Shown here: in pieces, positions 53,127 through 62,098 of the stretch
Numbering within the stretch: the first letter of the stretch is position 1
Layout of the letters: each line of letters starts with the position of its first letter
NCBI RefSeq assembly: GCF_014174405.1
Contig: NZ_JACEGA010000001.1
Span: 928,001 to 992,000, forward strand
From: Variimorphobacter saccharofermentans
Lineage (GTDB): Bacteria; Bacillota; Clostridia; Lachnospirales; Lachnospiraceae
Direction: 5' to 3'
DNA length: 64,000 bases
Position numbers and translations under genes: made by a program
The notes under the pieces: generated by a model
Database searches by the model: none
Seen by the model: the letters and a program-made list of their open reading frames with translations, nothing else
What the model was told of the DNA's origin: nothing

Positions 53127-54395
53127 ATGAATACCCAGAAAAAGGTTATTGTTGGTTATGATTTATGTGATGATTATTCTCAGGTTTGCTGTTATAGCTA
53201 TAAATTAAATGAACCAGTTCTGATCGGGCCCAGGGAATATGAAAAAGAGGAGGAATATCGGATTCCTACTGTTTTATGCATGAAAAATGAGACGAAGCAA
53301 TGGCTATATGGGGAGGAGGCCATTCATTGCGCAAAAATGCAAGAGGGCTATCTGGTGGAGCATATACTTGATAAAGCTTATAACCGGGATGAAATCGAGA
53401 TTCAACAGCAAAAAATAAGCGGTATTACACTGTTGGAAAAGTTCTTTAGAAAATCATTAACACTGGTGAAAACCCATTTTCCAACAGATCCGATTACAAA
53501 GCTGGTAGTTTCGATAAAGAATACAGATCCGAATCATGTTAACATAATCTACGAAGCGCTAAGCTCTCTTGGTCTGGAGAAGGACAGGGTGGTAATTCTT
53601 AATCATGCTGGAGCATTTCTTTATTATGCGTTAAGTCAGGATAGCGCTTTATGGAGAAATGATGTGGGACTTTTTGATTATTCAAGGGAAGGCTTATACT
53701 ATTATCAGGCAAGCATCAATCGAAGAGTTAAGCCAATGGTAGTTGATTTGAAGAAAACAAATTACAGTACCCACCTAAATTATGAAATGAGAAATCAGAA
53801 AAAGGAGAATTTGGCTTACATATTTGAGAATACAGCGAACACCGCTTTATATAAACAGATTGTGTCAACCCTTTATATAACCGGTGAGGGCTTTGAAGGA
53901 GACTGGGCAGAAGCAGCTATAAAGAATCTCTGCGTTGGACGAAGAGTATTCTATGGACAGAATTTATATTCCAAGGGTGCCTGCTATGCAGCTAAGGAGT
54001 TATCTGGTGATCAGGTCTTAGGAGAAATGGTTCTTTTGAATGAGGATATGATCAAAAACTCTGTACTGCTCAGGGTATATAAGGATGCTAAATTTGCAGA
54101 AGTGCCTCTGGCAGAGGCCGGTGAGGTCTGGTATGATATCAATAGGTGCTTGGAAGTCATACCGGAGGGAAATGCAGAACTCGAGATTATCTTAAAGAAT
54201 ATCGTAACGAAAGAATCAGTGAGGGAAAGAGTTCTGCTTCAGCAATTACCGCAACGCCCGGACCGGATGACCAGGCTTTCCATACATTTACAATGCCCGG
54301 ATAAATCAACAGGAATCATTACGGTAACTGATTTGGGATTTGGGGAGCTTTATCAGGGAACCGGACGTATATTGGAATTTGCAGTAGGAGTATAA
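53127..54395 (+). CDS. Actin/Hsp70-like (ASKHA-fold) protein (DUF5716-like)
   Basis: 422 residues. VIVGYDLCDDYSQVCCYS at the start corresponds to the first phosphate loop of the actin/Hsp70 fold. IPTVLCMKNETKQWLYGEEA resembles the Hsp70 IPSxVxF...GxxA turn. LVVSIKNTDPNHVNIIYEALSSLGL, NHAGAFLYYALSQ, DVGLFDYSREGLYYY and YITGEGFEGDWAE give the remaining ASKHA elements (the GxGF adenosine segment). Key catalytic residues look altered, so ATPase activity is uncertain. GAGGTGGTGAAGG lies upstream, 51 bp after the giant gene. Probable partner of the neighbouring proteins. Confidence 0.65.
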   Translation: MNTQKKVIVGYDLCDDYSQVCCYSYKLNEPVLIGPREYEKEEEYRIPTVLCMKNETKQWLYGEEAIHCAKMQEGYLVEHILDKAYNRDEIEIQQQKISGITLLEKFFRKSLTLVKTHFPTDPITKLVVSIKNTDPNHVNIIYEALSSLGLEKDRVVILNHAGAFLYYALSQDSALWRNDVGLFDYSREGLYYYQASINRRVKPMVVDLKKTNYSTHLNYEMRNQKKENLAYIFENTANTALYKQIVSTLYITGEGFEGDWAEAAIKNLCVGRRVFYGQNLYSKGACYAAKELSGDQVLGEMVLLNEDMIKNSVLLRVYKDAKFAEVPLAEAGEVWYDINRCLEVIPEGNAELEIILKNIVTKESVRERVLLQQLPQRPDRMTRLSIHLQCPDKSTGIITVTDLGFGELYQGTGRILEFAVGV

Positions 54396-54441
54396 TAGGG
54401 CATTGGAATACATTTCGATAAGAACAGCGGGGAGATAAATC

Positions 54442-55269
54442 ATGGGAAAGCTGATACTTTGCAGTGGGGAACGAACTAATAAGCCATATCTGTTTACTTC
54501 ATCTGGAATACGGGTTTATTCAATGGAGGAATTGTGTTATTATATATACCATCATGTATATTATGTTGATGAAGAGATGATATCCGATACGCTAATTGAT
54601 TGGATCGATACAGAGCTGAAGCTTACTGAAAGAGCTGCAAAACTAAAACAGCTGAAGCAAATGAATGCAGATTTAAAGACGCTGGTAACTGTGATTATGT
54701 GTAGCGCGGATTATTATACAGAGTATGAGATAAAAAGCCTGTTAAAGCTGTTGGACGAGATAACCGATATGCCTTTCATTAAGCGGAAGTGTCTGAAAGC
54801 AGGATTCAGTCTGAAAAGTGGAAACTATCATGAGGCAGCTGCGGAATATGAGCGCATCTTAAATTCCCAGGAGGCGGCATTATTATCTCCGGAGGAATAT
54901 GGGGATCTTTATCATAATCTTGGTGTGGCGAAGGCCCATACTACAGGGCTTTTGGAAGCGGCGGAGCTGTTTTGTCAGGCTTATGAACGCAATCACAGGG
55001 AGGAATCCCTGAAGCAATATTTATATGCTCTTCTGCTCAGTGGGAGACAGGAGCTATTCCAGGAAAAGCGTAGGGAATATTTCATTAGCGCGGAGCTTGA
55101 ACAGGAGTTAGTGGACCGACTTGATCAATGGAAGGATGAGGCAAATAGCACTGCTCTATTGCAGGAATTAATTCAAATGAAGGAAGAAAGAGAGCAGGGA
55201 AGTCAAAATCTTTATCAAAGAGCAAAGGAGCTGGCGGCTTCCTGGAAAGAGCGAGTACGTCAGAAATAG
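54442..55269 (+). CDS. TPR-like helical protein, third gene of the cluster
   Basis: 275 residues, mostly helical, no membrane segment. After a short beta N-terminus (GKLILCSGERTNKPYLFTSSGIRVYSMEELCYYIYHH) a run of amphipathic helices contains TPR-like pairs (AGFSLKSGNYHEAAAEYERIL, LYHNLGVAKAHTTGLLEAAELFCQAYERN). The C-terminus is a charged helix ending in KERVRQK. Probably an adaptor binding the actin-like or giant partner. 46 bp separates it from the previous gene; GGGGAG lies upstream. Confidence 0.65.
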   Translation: MGKLILCSGERTNKPYLFTSSGIRVYSMEELCYYIYHHVYYVDEEMISDTLIDWIDTELKLTERAAKLKQLKQMNADLKTLVTVIMCSADYYTEYEIKSLLKLLDEITDMPFIKRKCLKAGFSLKSGNYHEAAAEYERILNSQEAALLSPEEYGDLYHNLGVAKAHTTGLLEAAELFCQAYERNHREESLKQYLYALLLSGRQELFQEKRREYFISAELEQELVDRLDQWKDEANSTALLQELIQMKEEREQGSQNLYQRAKELAASWKERVRQK

Positions 55270-55354
55270 AATCAATGATAAGTGATTTGCTTATATAGAA
55301 TAATAAATCTTACAAAAGTAAAGTATGCTGCGTAACAGATAGGAGAGGGATGAA

Positions 55355-56557
55355 ATGGGAATCTTTAAGTTATTCTCCAAAAAAGAGAAAAAGTATATAG
55401 AAGAAGAACAGGTAATATCAGGTACTTCTGGCAATACCACTGTAGAGGTGAAAAAAGAAGGAAAGCGTGCTGTGAAGCTTACTTCGAAAGTGGAACAGAT
55501 AGGTTATATCAAGGATAACTGCGAAATCATTTTGGAAAGTAACCGACAGATTGAGGAAGCGAAAGCAGAATATCAGGCAGTAACCTCGTATCTTACCGAC
55601 ATGCAAAAGATTGATTTGATTCCTCAGGAGGAGAGAGAGAATTTAGAGGATGCAGCAAGGAAAATAATCAATTTGACCAAGGAGAGAAACAAGCTTCAGA
55701 ATAGAAATAATATTCTCACAGATTCTCAATACCGTCTGTATGAACGTTATGAGCTACAGATACCAAGAGAATTGCCTACCATAAAAGAGAACGAAGAATA
55801 TCAGAATATGATAAAGCAGGACATGGAGCACCTGGAGAAGGAAAGAAAAAGAATCGAACAGGAGCAAAAGGATATCATTAAGAAGCAGGCATATTTGAAG
55901 GGAATTGGTATCACTACTGCGATTATTGTATTAATATTATTTGGAGTGTTTTCCGTACTTGGCCAGTATACCGAGGCAAATCTTACAATACCCTTTTTAC
56001 TTACTGTACTTATGGGTATGGTATTGGCATTTTATATTTTTATGGAGGCAAGAAATAACACCTCAGCGAATGCAATGATTCAAGTGAAACGTAATCGCCA
56101 GATTATGCTTATGAATAAGGTTAAAATAAAAGCAGTTAATAACCGCAATTATTTGGATTATACGTACAGCAAATATATGGTCGACAGCTACGAGCAATTG
56201 AAGGCAAATTGGGAGGAGTATGTCAAAGCAAAGGATGAGGCAAGGCGCTATCAAAGCAATACACAGCTTTTAGAATTCTATAATAATGAGTTAATCAGTG
56301 AATTAAAGAAGTATGAATTAGCAGATGCGGAGATCTGGATTTACCAGCCCTCAGCAATCCTGGATAGTAAGGAGATGGTGGAAGTACGCCACCGTCTGAA
56401 TGTACGTCGACAGAAGCTTCGGGAACGGATTGAGACCAATACCAACCAAAAGGAGGAGGCATATTCCTCTATTAAATCGACAATGAAAACGTATCCGGAA
56501 TGTGTGGATGAAGCGGAAAAGCTGTTACGAAGATATCGTCTGGAGCTGGAGGAGTAA
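55355..56557 (+). CDS. Membrane-anchored coiled-coil protein, last gene of the cluster
   Basis: 400 residues. The N-terminal ~50 residues are polar. Coiled coil runs at about 55-120 and 145-180 (NMIKQDMEHLEKERKRIEQEQKDIIKKQ). Two transmembrane helices lie at about 183-203 and 210-231 (VLILFGVFSVLG; LLTVLMGMVLAFYIFM). A second charged coiled-coil region follows at 250-400. Both ends face the cytoplasm, so it could hold the soluble cluster proteins at the membrane. No known domain recognised. AGGAGAGG lies upstream. The operon ends in a terminator 16 bp later. Confidence 0.7.
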   Translation: MGIFKLFSKKEKKYIEEEQVISGTSGNTTVEVKKEGKRAVKLTSKVEQIGYIKDNCEIILESNRQIEEAKAEYQAVTSYLTDMQKIDLIPQEERENLEDAARKIINLTKERNKLQNRNNILTDSQYRLYERYELQIPRELPTIKENEEYQNMIKQDMEHLEKERKRIEQEQKDIIKKQAYLKGIGITTAIIVLILFGVFSVLGQYTEANLTIPFLLTVLMGMVLAFYIFMEARNNTSANAMIQVKRNRQIMLMNKVKIKAVNNRNYLDYTYSKYMVDSYEQLKANWEEYVKAKDEARRYQSNTQLLEFYNNELISELKKYELADAEIWIYQPSAILDSKEMVEVRHRLNVRRQKLRERIETNTNQKEEAYSSIKSTMKTYPECVDEAEKLLRRYRLELEE

Positions 56558-56572
56558 CAATAAGCATAAAGC

Positions 56573-56640
56573 AACTGTCCTGAAATCCTTCTCAAGGGTG
56601 TCATAAATGATGATCTTGAGAGATTCTCAGGACAGTTTTT
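56573..56640 (+). terminator. Terminator of the four-gene cluster
   Basis: Stem AACTGTCCTGA..TCTCAAG / CTTGAGA..CTCAGGACAGTT followed by TTTTT. Confidence 0.85.
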
Positions 56641-56705
56641 CATACATTTCGGATATTTTATAGTATGGACAGATTTTAAATCATATATGTTTAAGACAGC
56701 TCCGA

Positions 56706-57164
56706 TTATTTAAGTGCAATATAAATATGAACAAGGGCATTTTCGATATCATTGTTGAGATATTCTTCAAAATCGCAGGTAAATGCCCGATCCAAATCCA
56801 TTGTCCATAATTCCTGCCAGAAAGCAGCAATTGCCTGTTGCATATGTCCTTGAACAGTAAACTTTGCATATCGCCCCTTTGGTATATGCTTCACAATTAC
56901 ATCATTTTGCAGTGTTCCGACAGAGCTTACCTCACAACCAACTGTAACCTGATAGGAGCCTTTCTCTTTATTCTCGTAATCGGAATAAATTCCCAAAGTT
57001 GTTGGACCGACCTTGTTCTCAATCGAAGAAAAAATCCCATTTTGAAAGAAATCCTGCCATAGCTTACCAATAATATAGGGCATGTTTTCATCGGAGTTAC
57101 TGGTCTGTGCAGTAAGTCCAATCACGGTTTTTTCATTTAGATCCACTAATTCATAATTCATCAT
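56706..57164 (-). CDS. GyrI-like effector-binding (AraC_E_bind) protein
   Basis: 152 residues forming a single GyrI-like / Rob effector-binding domain: ELVDLNEKTVIGLTAQTSN at the start, LGIYSDYENKEKGSYQVTVGCEV in the middle and IPKGRYAKFTVQGHMQQAIAAFWQELW at the end. No DNA-binding domain is present, so it is a stand-alone ligand binder, as in small-molecule sequestering or hydrolysing members of the family. AAGGAG lies upstream. Its promoter region carries a long dyad. Confidence 0.82.
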   Translation of the reverse strand: MMNYELVDLNEKTVIGLTAQTSNSDENMPYIIGKLWQDFFQNGIFSSIENKVGPTTLGIYSDYENKEKGSYQVTVGCEVSSVGTLQNDVIVKHIPKGRYAKFTVQGHMQQAIAAFWQELWTMDLDRAFTCDFEEYLNNDIENALVHIYIALK

Positions 57165-57236
57165 GATTTATTTTCTCCTTTTCTTTTAAGGGAATGTTAG
57201 TGCATTCCCCTTAGTTTTAATGTAAGTATAACAAAG

Positions 57237-57264
57237 ATAATATGACAACAGAATGTCATATTAT
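57237..57264. promoter_or_regulatory. Perfect dyad at the gyrI-like promoter
   Basis: ATAATATGAC-8-GTCATATTAT, overlapping the -35 region of a minus-strand promoter candidate (TTCTGT, 17, TATACT). A second hairpin, AAGGGAATG/CATTCCCCTT (57188-57211), lies in the 5' leader. Regulator unknown. Confidence 0.5.
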
Positions 57265-57425
57265 AATATATAAAACTAAGAAGTTGCTTTCTCCCCAACT
57301 TCCTAACTAATAAACATTACAGAATGTATGTCCGCTGTCGAATGAGAACATATTATGTCGAAATTGCATAAAATGATATGAGAACAGAAAGCTGATATCA
57401 GTGACTGAGAATTAAGGTGATGATT

Positions 57426-57668
57426 ATGAAAAGAAAAAAGAGGGGTAAGTTTCTGAAAATGGTTTTAATCGGGATGTTTGTATACCTCATTCTTTTTACC
57501 TGTGTATGCCTTTATATCACCTATAAGACGGGTGTGGAACCCAATACCTTAATTACCTGTGTATTTACCTTTTGCGGAGTGGAAGGTGGATTGTCCGCAT
57601 GGATAAGGAACACAAAGGAGAAGAAAAAGGATATGAGAGATAAGAAAATGGAAGAGGACGAATACTGA
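57426..57668 (+). CDS. Small phage-like membrane protein
   Basis: 80 residues with one or two hydrophobic segments (MVLIGMFVYLILFTCVCLYITY, then NTLITCVFTFCGVEGGLSAWI) and a Lys/Glu-rich tail. The segment TGVEPNTLITCVFTFCGVEGGLSAWIR looks like short membrane proteins from Clostridial phage lysis regions. AAGGTG lies upstream of the ATG at 57426, with in-frame GTG and ATG just before. The next gene is a peptidoglycan hydrolase, so a holin-like role is possible but unproven. Confidence 0.55.
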   Translation: MKRKKRGKFLKMVLIGMFVYLILFTCVCLYITYKTGVEPNTLITCVFTFCGVEGGLSAWIRNTKEKKKDMRDKKMEEDEY

Positions 57669-57740
57669 TATGAGTTTGTATTGGCTTATATCATGATATC
57701 AATTGCTTTCTTTATAATAGATGGAAAGGAGTGAAAACTC

Positions 57741-58178
57741 ATGGCCGCTAAAACTACGAAAAGCAATAAACAGAAGATAAATTCTGATAAAGCAAAAAAA
57801 TCTGATACTGACTCCTCCGCAATCAGAAACGAGATTGTGGAATATGCCTTAAAATTCGAAGGAAATCCCTATGTCTGGGGTGGTACCAGTTTAACAAAGG
57901 GGGCTGATTGCTCCGGTTTTACACAGTCGGTATTTCGGGACAAAGGTATTATGATACCTAGAAACTCCAGGGCTCAGGCAACTGGAGGGAAAAGGGTATC
58001 AATAAAGGATATAAAACCTGCTGATCTGATTTTCTATGGAAGAGGAGGAACTATTAATCATGTAGCTATTTATATTGGTAATAATAAGGTAATATCAGCC
58101 AGCAATGCAAAAACCGGAATTCGAGTCACCAAATACGATTACAGAAAACCACTCAAGGCCGTAAGTTATATTGATTAA
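57741..58178 (+). CDS. NlpC/P60 family cysteine peptidase
   Basis: 145 residues. After a Lys/Ser/Thr-rich N-terminal stretch (~25 residues) the NlpC/P60 domain has EIVEYALKFEGNPYVWGG, catalytic Cys57 in GADCSGF and catalytic His107 in TINHVAIYIG. It cuts peptidoglycan stem peptides. No signal peptide or cell-wall-binding repeats, which fits a phage-type endolysin released by a holin; the preceding gene is a small membrane protein. Alternatively it is an intracellular enzyme of unknown role. GGAAAGGAG lies upstream. Confidence 0.82.
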   Translation: MAAKTTKSNKQKINSDKAKKSDTDSSAIRNEIVEYALKFEGNPYVWGGTSLTKGADCSGFTQSVFRDKGIMIPRNSRAQATGGKRVSIKDIKPADLIFYGRGGTINHVAIYIGNNKVISASNAKTGIRVTKYDYRKPLKAVSYID

Positions 58179-58198
58179 TGGGTATTTCAAAAAATTAC

Positions 58199-58227
58199 TT
58201 GACAGGATACAAAACATTTCTTAATAT
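58199..58227 (+). promoter_or_regulatory. SigmaA-type promoter of the T-box / valS unit
   Basis: TTGACA, 17-bp spacer, TAATAT; near-consensus, about 90 bp before T-box stem I. Confidence 0.75.
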
Positions 58228-58319
58228 AGAACTAATATTTCTATTAGAATTAAGATAGAATAATTAATACTGAAATTTTTCGTATTCGTTTTACAACTTC
58301 ATTTTGTGAAATGTATTGA

Positions 58320-58555
58320 TGGAGAGGATTAGATAAGCAGCGCAAATCAGAGAGAGACACTCGGAGGCTGAAAGGTGTTTCAAAGCGAACTTATTGAAGG
58401 TAGCTCCGGAGCAGTATTTCCGAAACCAGATGGTGCGTAAGAAATACCGGGAAGTCCCGTTACAGACCAAGAGATAGTAAAACCATATTTATGGATTTGC
58501 TATGAATAAAGGTGGTACCACGGCTCTTCGTCCTTTAAAGACGAAGAGCTTTTTA
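58320..58555 (+). ncRNA. T-box leader riboswitch (valine)
   Basis: Leader that senses uncharged tRNA. The conserved T-box AATAAAGGTGGTACCACGG (58505-58523) sits before the terminator stem GCTCTTCGTC/GACGAAGAGC with TTTTT (58524-58555). Stem I starts around 58320 (AGAGAGAGACACTCGGAGG). The likely specifier codon is GTA (Val) at 58400-58402 in GAAGGTAGCTCC, in keeping with the valS gene 63 bp downstream. The antiterminator pairs the T-box bulge with the tRNA acceptor end when valine is short. Specifier assignment is by pattern only. Confidence 0.9.
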
Positions 58556-58618
58556 TCGTATCGGATTAGAGCATTAAAAGTCTAAATAGAGATAACTTAA
58601 CAGGAAAGGAAGATCAGT

Positions 58619-61279
58619 ATGGAAAAAGAACTCGCAAAAACCTATGATCCCAGGAACATTGAAGAAAAGCAATATCAAAAATGGGTGGATAAGAAATATT
58701 TTCATGCAGAAGTGGATAGAAGTAAGAAACCTTTTACAATCGTGATCCCCCCGCCGAATATTACCGGTCAGTTGCACATGGGGCATGCATTGGATAATAC
58801 CATGCAGGATATTTTAATTCGCTTTAAAAGAATGCAGGGCTATAATGCGCTTTGGCAACCGGGAACCGACCACGCCAGTATAGCTACTGAGGTTAAGATT
58901 ATTGAGCAGTTAAAAAAGGAAGGAATCGAAAAAGAGGACCTTGGTAGAGAGGGCTTCTTAGAAAGAGCCTGGAAGTGGAAGGACGAGTACGGCGGTAGAA
59001 TTATATCACAGCTTAAGAAGCTGGGCTCCTCCTGTGACTGGGACAGAGAGCGCTTTACCATGGATGAGGGGTGCTCCGAAGCTGTAAATGAGGTATTTAT
59101 CAAGCTATACAAGAAAGGCTATATTTATAAAGGATCCAGAATTATTAACTGGTGCCCAATTTGTCAGACCTCCATCTCAGATGCAGAGGTTGAACATGAA
59201 GAACAGGCAGGACATTTCTGGCATATCAAATATCCGATTGCAGGAGAAGAAGGATTTGTGGAGATCGCTACCACAAGACCGGAAACCATGCTGGGTGATA
59301 CGGCAGTAGCTGTTCATCCTGACGATGAGAGATATCAGCATTTGATCGGGAAAAAGGTAATTCTGCCTATTGTTAACAAAGAAATCCCGATAGTAGCGGA
59401 TTCCTATGTAGACAAAGAATTTGGTACGGGAGTTGTTAAAATCACTCCCGCCCATGACCCGAATGACTTTGAGGTAGGAAAGAGACATAATCTGCCGGAG
59501 ATCAATATCATGAATGATGATGCTACCATCAATGAATTCGGTGGCAAATATGCCGGAATGGATCGTTATGAAGCTCGTAAGCTAATCGTAAAGGAACTTC
59601 AGGAGCTTGGTCTTCTGGTTAAGATAGAAGATCATGTTCATAATGTTGGTATCCATGACCGTTGTAAGACCACTGTTGAACCGCTTATTAAGCAGCAATG
59701 GTTTGTACGCATGGATGAACTGATTAAACCCGCCATTGAAGCCGTAAAATCAGGAGAGATCCAATTTGTACCGGAGCGTTTTGATAAAATATATTTTAAC
59801 TGGGCAGAGAATATCAGAGACTGGTGTATCTCCAGACAGTTATGGTGGGGACATCGAATTCCTGCATATTATTGTGACAAATGTGGTGAAGTAGTTGTAA
59901 CAAAATCAGCACCGGAAGCCTGCACGAAATGTGGGCATACCCATCTTCATCAGGATGAGGATACTCTGGATACATGGTTTAGCTCGGCTCTATGGCCGTT
60001 CTCAACCTTAGGATGGCCGGAGAAGACGGAGGATCTGGATTACTTCTATCCGACTGATGTGCTGGTAACTGGCTATGATATTATATTCTTCTGGGTACTA
60101 CGTATGGTATTCTCAGGATATGAACACATGGGACAGAAGCCCTTCAGTAAGGTGTTGATCCATGGTCTGGTACGTGATTCCCAGGGCCGTAAGATGAGTA
60201 AATCCCTAGGTAACGGTATTGATCCATTGGAGGTTATTGATAAATACGGTGCAGATGCACTTCGCTTCAGTCTGATTACCGGTAATGCGCCGGGAAATGA
60301 TATGCGTTTTTACTGGGAACGAGTAGAAGCCAGCAGAAACTTTGCCAATAAGGTATGGAATGCTTCTCGCTTTATCATGATGAACCTAGAAAAGGCAACT
60401 ATTGGTAAGACCATAGATGAGAAGCTTTTAACCATTGCTGATAAGTGGATTCTTTCTAAGGCAAATACCTTGGTGAAGGAAGCTACGGAGAATATGGAGA
60501 GCTTTGAGCTGGGTATCGCAGTTCAGAAAATATATGATTTTATATGGGAAGAATTCTGTGATTGGTATATCGAAATGGTGAAGCCAAGATTATACAGTGA
60601 GACCGATGAGACAAAGGCAGCAGCATTATGGACTTTGAAGCATGTATTGGTTACTTCCTTACAGCTATTACATCCGTATATGCCGTTTGTAACTGAGGAA
60701 ATCTACTGTACCCTACAGGAATTGTCGGGTGATCTGGGTGCGGAATCTATAATGATTTCAAAATGGCCGGAGTTTAATGACAGCTATTCTTATACAGAGG
60801 AAGCAGAGGCAGTGGAATTAATTAAGGAGGCTGTTAAGGGAATTCGTAATGTAAGAAATGAGATGAATGTTCCGCCGAGCAGAAAGGCAACTGTTATTGT
60901 TGTATCGGAAAATGCTTCGATAAGAAACATCTTTACAGATAGTAAGGTATTCTTTGCAACACTTGGTTATGCCAGTGAGGTATTCGTTCAAGCGGACAAA
61001 ACTGGAATATCAGAAGACGCAGTATCTACTGTGATTCCGGGTGCGGTTATTTACATTCCATTTGCCGATTTGGTAGATATCGAGAAGGAGATAGAAAGAC
61101 TTCAGAAGGAAAAGATTCGTCTGGAAGGAGAGCTAAAAAGAGTTAACGGAATGCTGGCGAATCCGAACTTTATTAATAAAGCGCCGGAAAGTAAGCTTGC
61201 AGAGGAACGTGCTAAGCTGGAAAAATATACGGATATGATGAAGCAGGTTACAGAACGATTGGAACACTTGAGTAAATAG
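58619..61279 (+). CDS. valS: Valyl-tRNA synthetase
   Basis: 886-residue class I synthetase. HIGH motif in [20 protein letters not shown] in [11 protein letters not shown], the editing (CP1) domain with [17 protein letters not shown] and [15 protein letters not shown], the [18 protein letters not shown] zinc-knuckle region (Cys pairs CDKC, CTKC), and the C-terminal coiled coil (residues ~815-886) typical of ValRS. Length normal. AGGAAAGGAAG precedes the ATG. Regulated by the T-box upstream. Confidence 0.97.
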   Translation: MEKELAKTYDPRNIEEKQYQKWVDKKYFHAEVDRSKKPFTIVIPPPNITGQLHMGHALDNTMQDILIRFKRMQGYNALWQPGTDHASIATEVKIIEQLKKEGIEKEDLGREGFLERAWKWKDEYGGRIISQLKKLGSSCDWDRERFTMDEGCSEAVNEVFIKLYKKGYIYKGSRIINWCPICQTSISDAEVEHEEQAGHFWHIKYPIAGEEGFVEIATTRPETMLGDTAVAVHPDDERYQHLIGKKVILPIVNKEIPIVADSYVDKEFGTGVVKITPAHDPNDFEVGKRHNLPEINIMNDDATINEFGGKYAGMDRYEARKLIVKELQELGLLVKIEDHVHNVGIHDRCKTTVEPLIKQQWFVRMDELIKPAIEAVKSGEIQFVPERFDKIYFNWAENIRDWCISRQLWWGHRIPAYYCDKCGEVVVTKSAPEACTKCGHTHLHQDEDTLDTWFSSALWPFSTLGWPEKTEDLDYFYPTDVLVTGYDIIFFWVLRMVFSGYEHMGQKPFSKVLIHGLVRDSQGRKMSKSLGNGIDPLEVIDKYGADALRFSLITGNAPGNDMRFYWERVEASRNFANKVWNASRFIMMNLEKATIGKTIDEKLLTIADKWILSKANTLVKEATENMESFELGIAVQKIYDFIWEEFCDWYIEMVKPRLYSETDETKAAALWTLKHVLVTSLQLLHPYMPFVTEEIYCTLQELSGDLGAESIMISKWPEFNDSYSYTEEAEAVELIKEAVKGIRNVRNEMNVPPSRKATVIVVSENASIRNIFTDSKVFFATLGYASEVFVQADKTGISEDAVSTVIPGAVIYIPFADLVDIEKEIERLQKEKIRLEGELKRVNGMLANPNFINKAPESKLAEERAKLEKYTDMMKQVTERLEHLSK

Positions 61280-61364
61280 ATACCATTGGATTAGGAAAGG
61301 CTTAAGGTATAAGCTTATTCCTAGAAGATATGCGATTAGCGCAAGCTATTAGAGGGAGGTTATT

Positions 61365-61853
61365 ATGCTTCAAGACGAATATATCGGTTTTACGATTGAA
61401 AAACAAAAGCATATTGCACTCATTGCACATGACAGTAAGAAAGACGAAATCGTGGAATGGGTAGAGGCAAATAAGGACATATTAAAGAATCATTTTCTCT
61501 GTGGGACCGGTACAACTGCCCGCATGATAGCGGATAAAACAGAACTTCCGGTAAGAGCATATAATAGTGGACCACTTGGAGGCGATCAACAGATCGGTTC
61601 CAGAATCGTTGAAGGAAATATTGATTTCGTAATATTTTTCTGGGATCCGCTAGAGTCACAGCCACATGATCCGGATGTAAAAGCATTACTTCGAATCGCT
61701 GCTGTATATGATGTTCCTATTGCGAACAACCGCGCAACAGCAGACTTCCTAATTACATCAAAGTATATGAATGAGGAATATGAGAGAAGAGTTGTTAATT
61801 ATAATAAGGTCATTCAGAGAAGATTAGTCGAATTCAAGAAAGAAGACCAGTAA
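61365..61853 (+). CDS. mgsA: Methylglyoxal synthase
   Basis: 162 residues. Makes methylglyoxal from dihydroxyacetone phosphate, a bypass of lower glycolysis under phosphate stress. It shows IALIAHDSKKDEIVEW, CGTGTTA (phosphate loop), SGPLGGDQQIG with the catalytic Asp, and FFWDPLESQPHDPDVKALLRIA. All family blocks are present. AGGGAGG lies upstream of the ATG. Ends before a family B repeat and faces a convergent LysR gene. Confidence 0.95.
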   Translation: MLQDEYIGFTIEKQKHIALIAHDSKKDEIVEWVEANKDILKNHFLCGTGTTARMIADKTELPVRAYNSGPLGGDQQIGSRIVEGNIDFVIFFWDPLESQPHDPDVKALLRIAAVYDVPIANNRATADFLITSKYMNEEYERRVVNYNKVIQRRLVEFKKEDQ

Positions 61854-61894
61854 AACTGACCATGTCTTACTAAGCTTGTTAAACTAACTTCGAG

Positions 61895-62082
61895 GGGCGA
61901 ATGCATAATATATCAACAGGGATATAACTTAGCATAATGCACTGTCGGAAGAACTTATTGTTGTATTTTGCATGTCTCAGCCGAATATTTATATTTGCCT
62001 GAGACATACAAAATCAACAATCTGTACTTCTGTCTGTGTGTGAGGTAAGTCATATCCCTGTAAATATATAATGTATTCGCCC
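61895..62082. repeat. Family B palindromic repeat, copy 4
   Basis: Outer arms GGGCGAATGCATAATATAT and ATATATAATGTATTCGCCC. Core CAGGGATATAACTTAG / GTAAGTCATATCCCTG. Marks GCATAATGCACTGTCGGAAG (left) and CTTCTGTCTGTGTGTGAGG (right), same orientation as copy 2. Sits between convergent mgsA and LysR genes. Confidence 0.85.
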
Positions 62083-62098
62083 TTTGCATTGGTGGAAC

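Noticed and set aside
57426..58178. A prophage
   Set aside because: Only two phage-like genes; no integrase, structural genes or attachment-site repeats.
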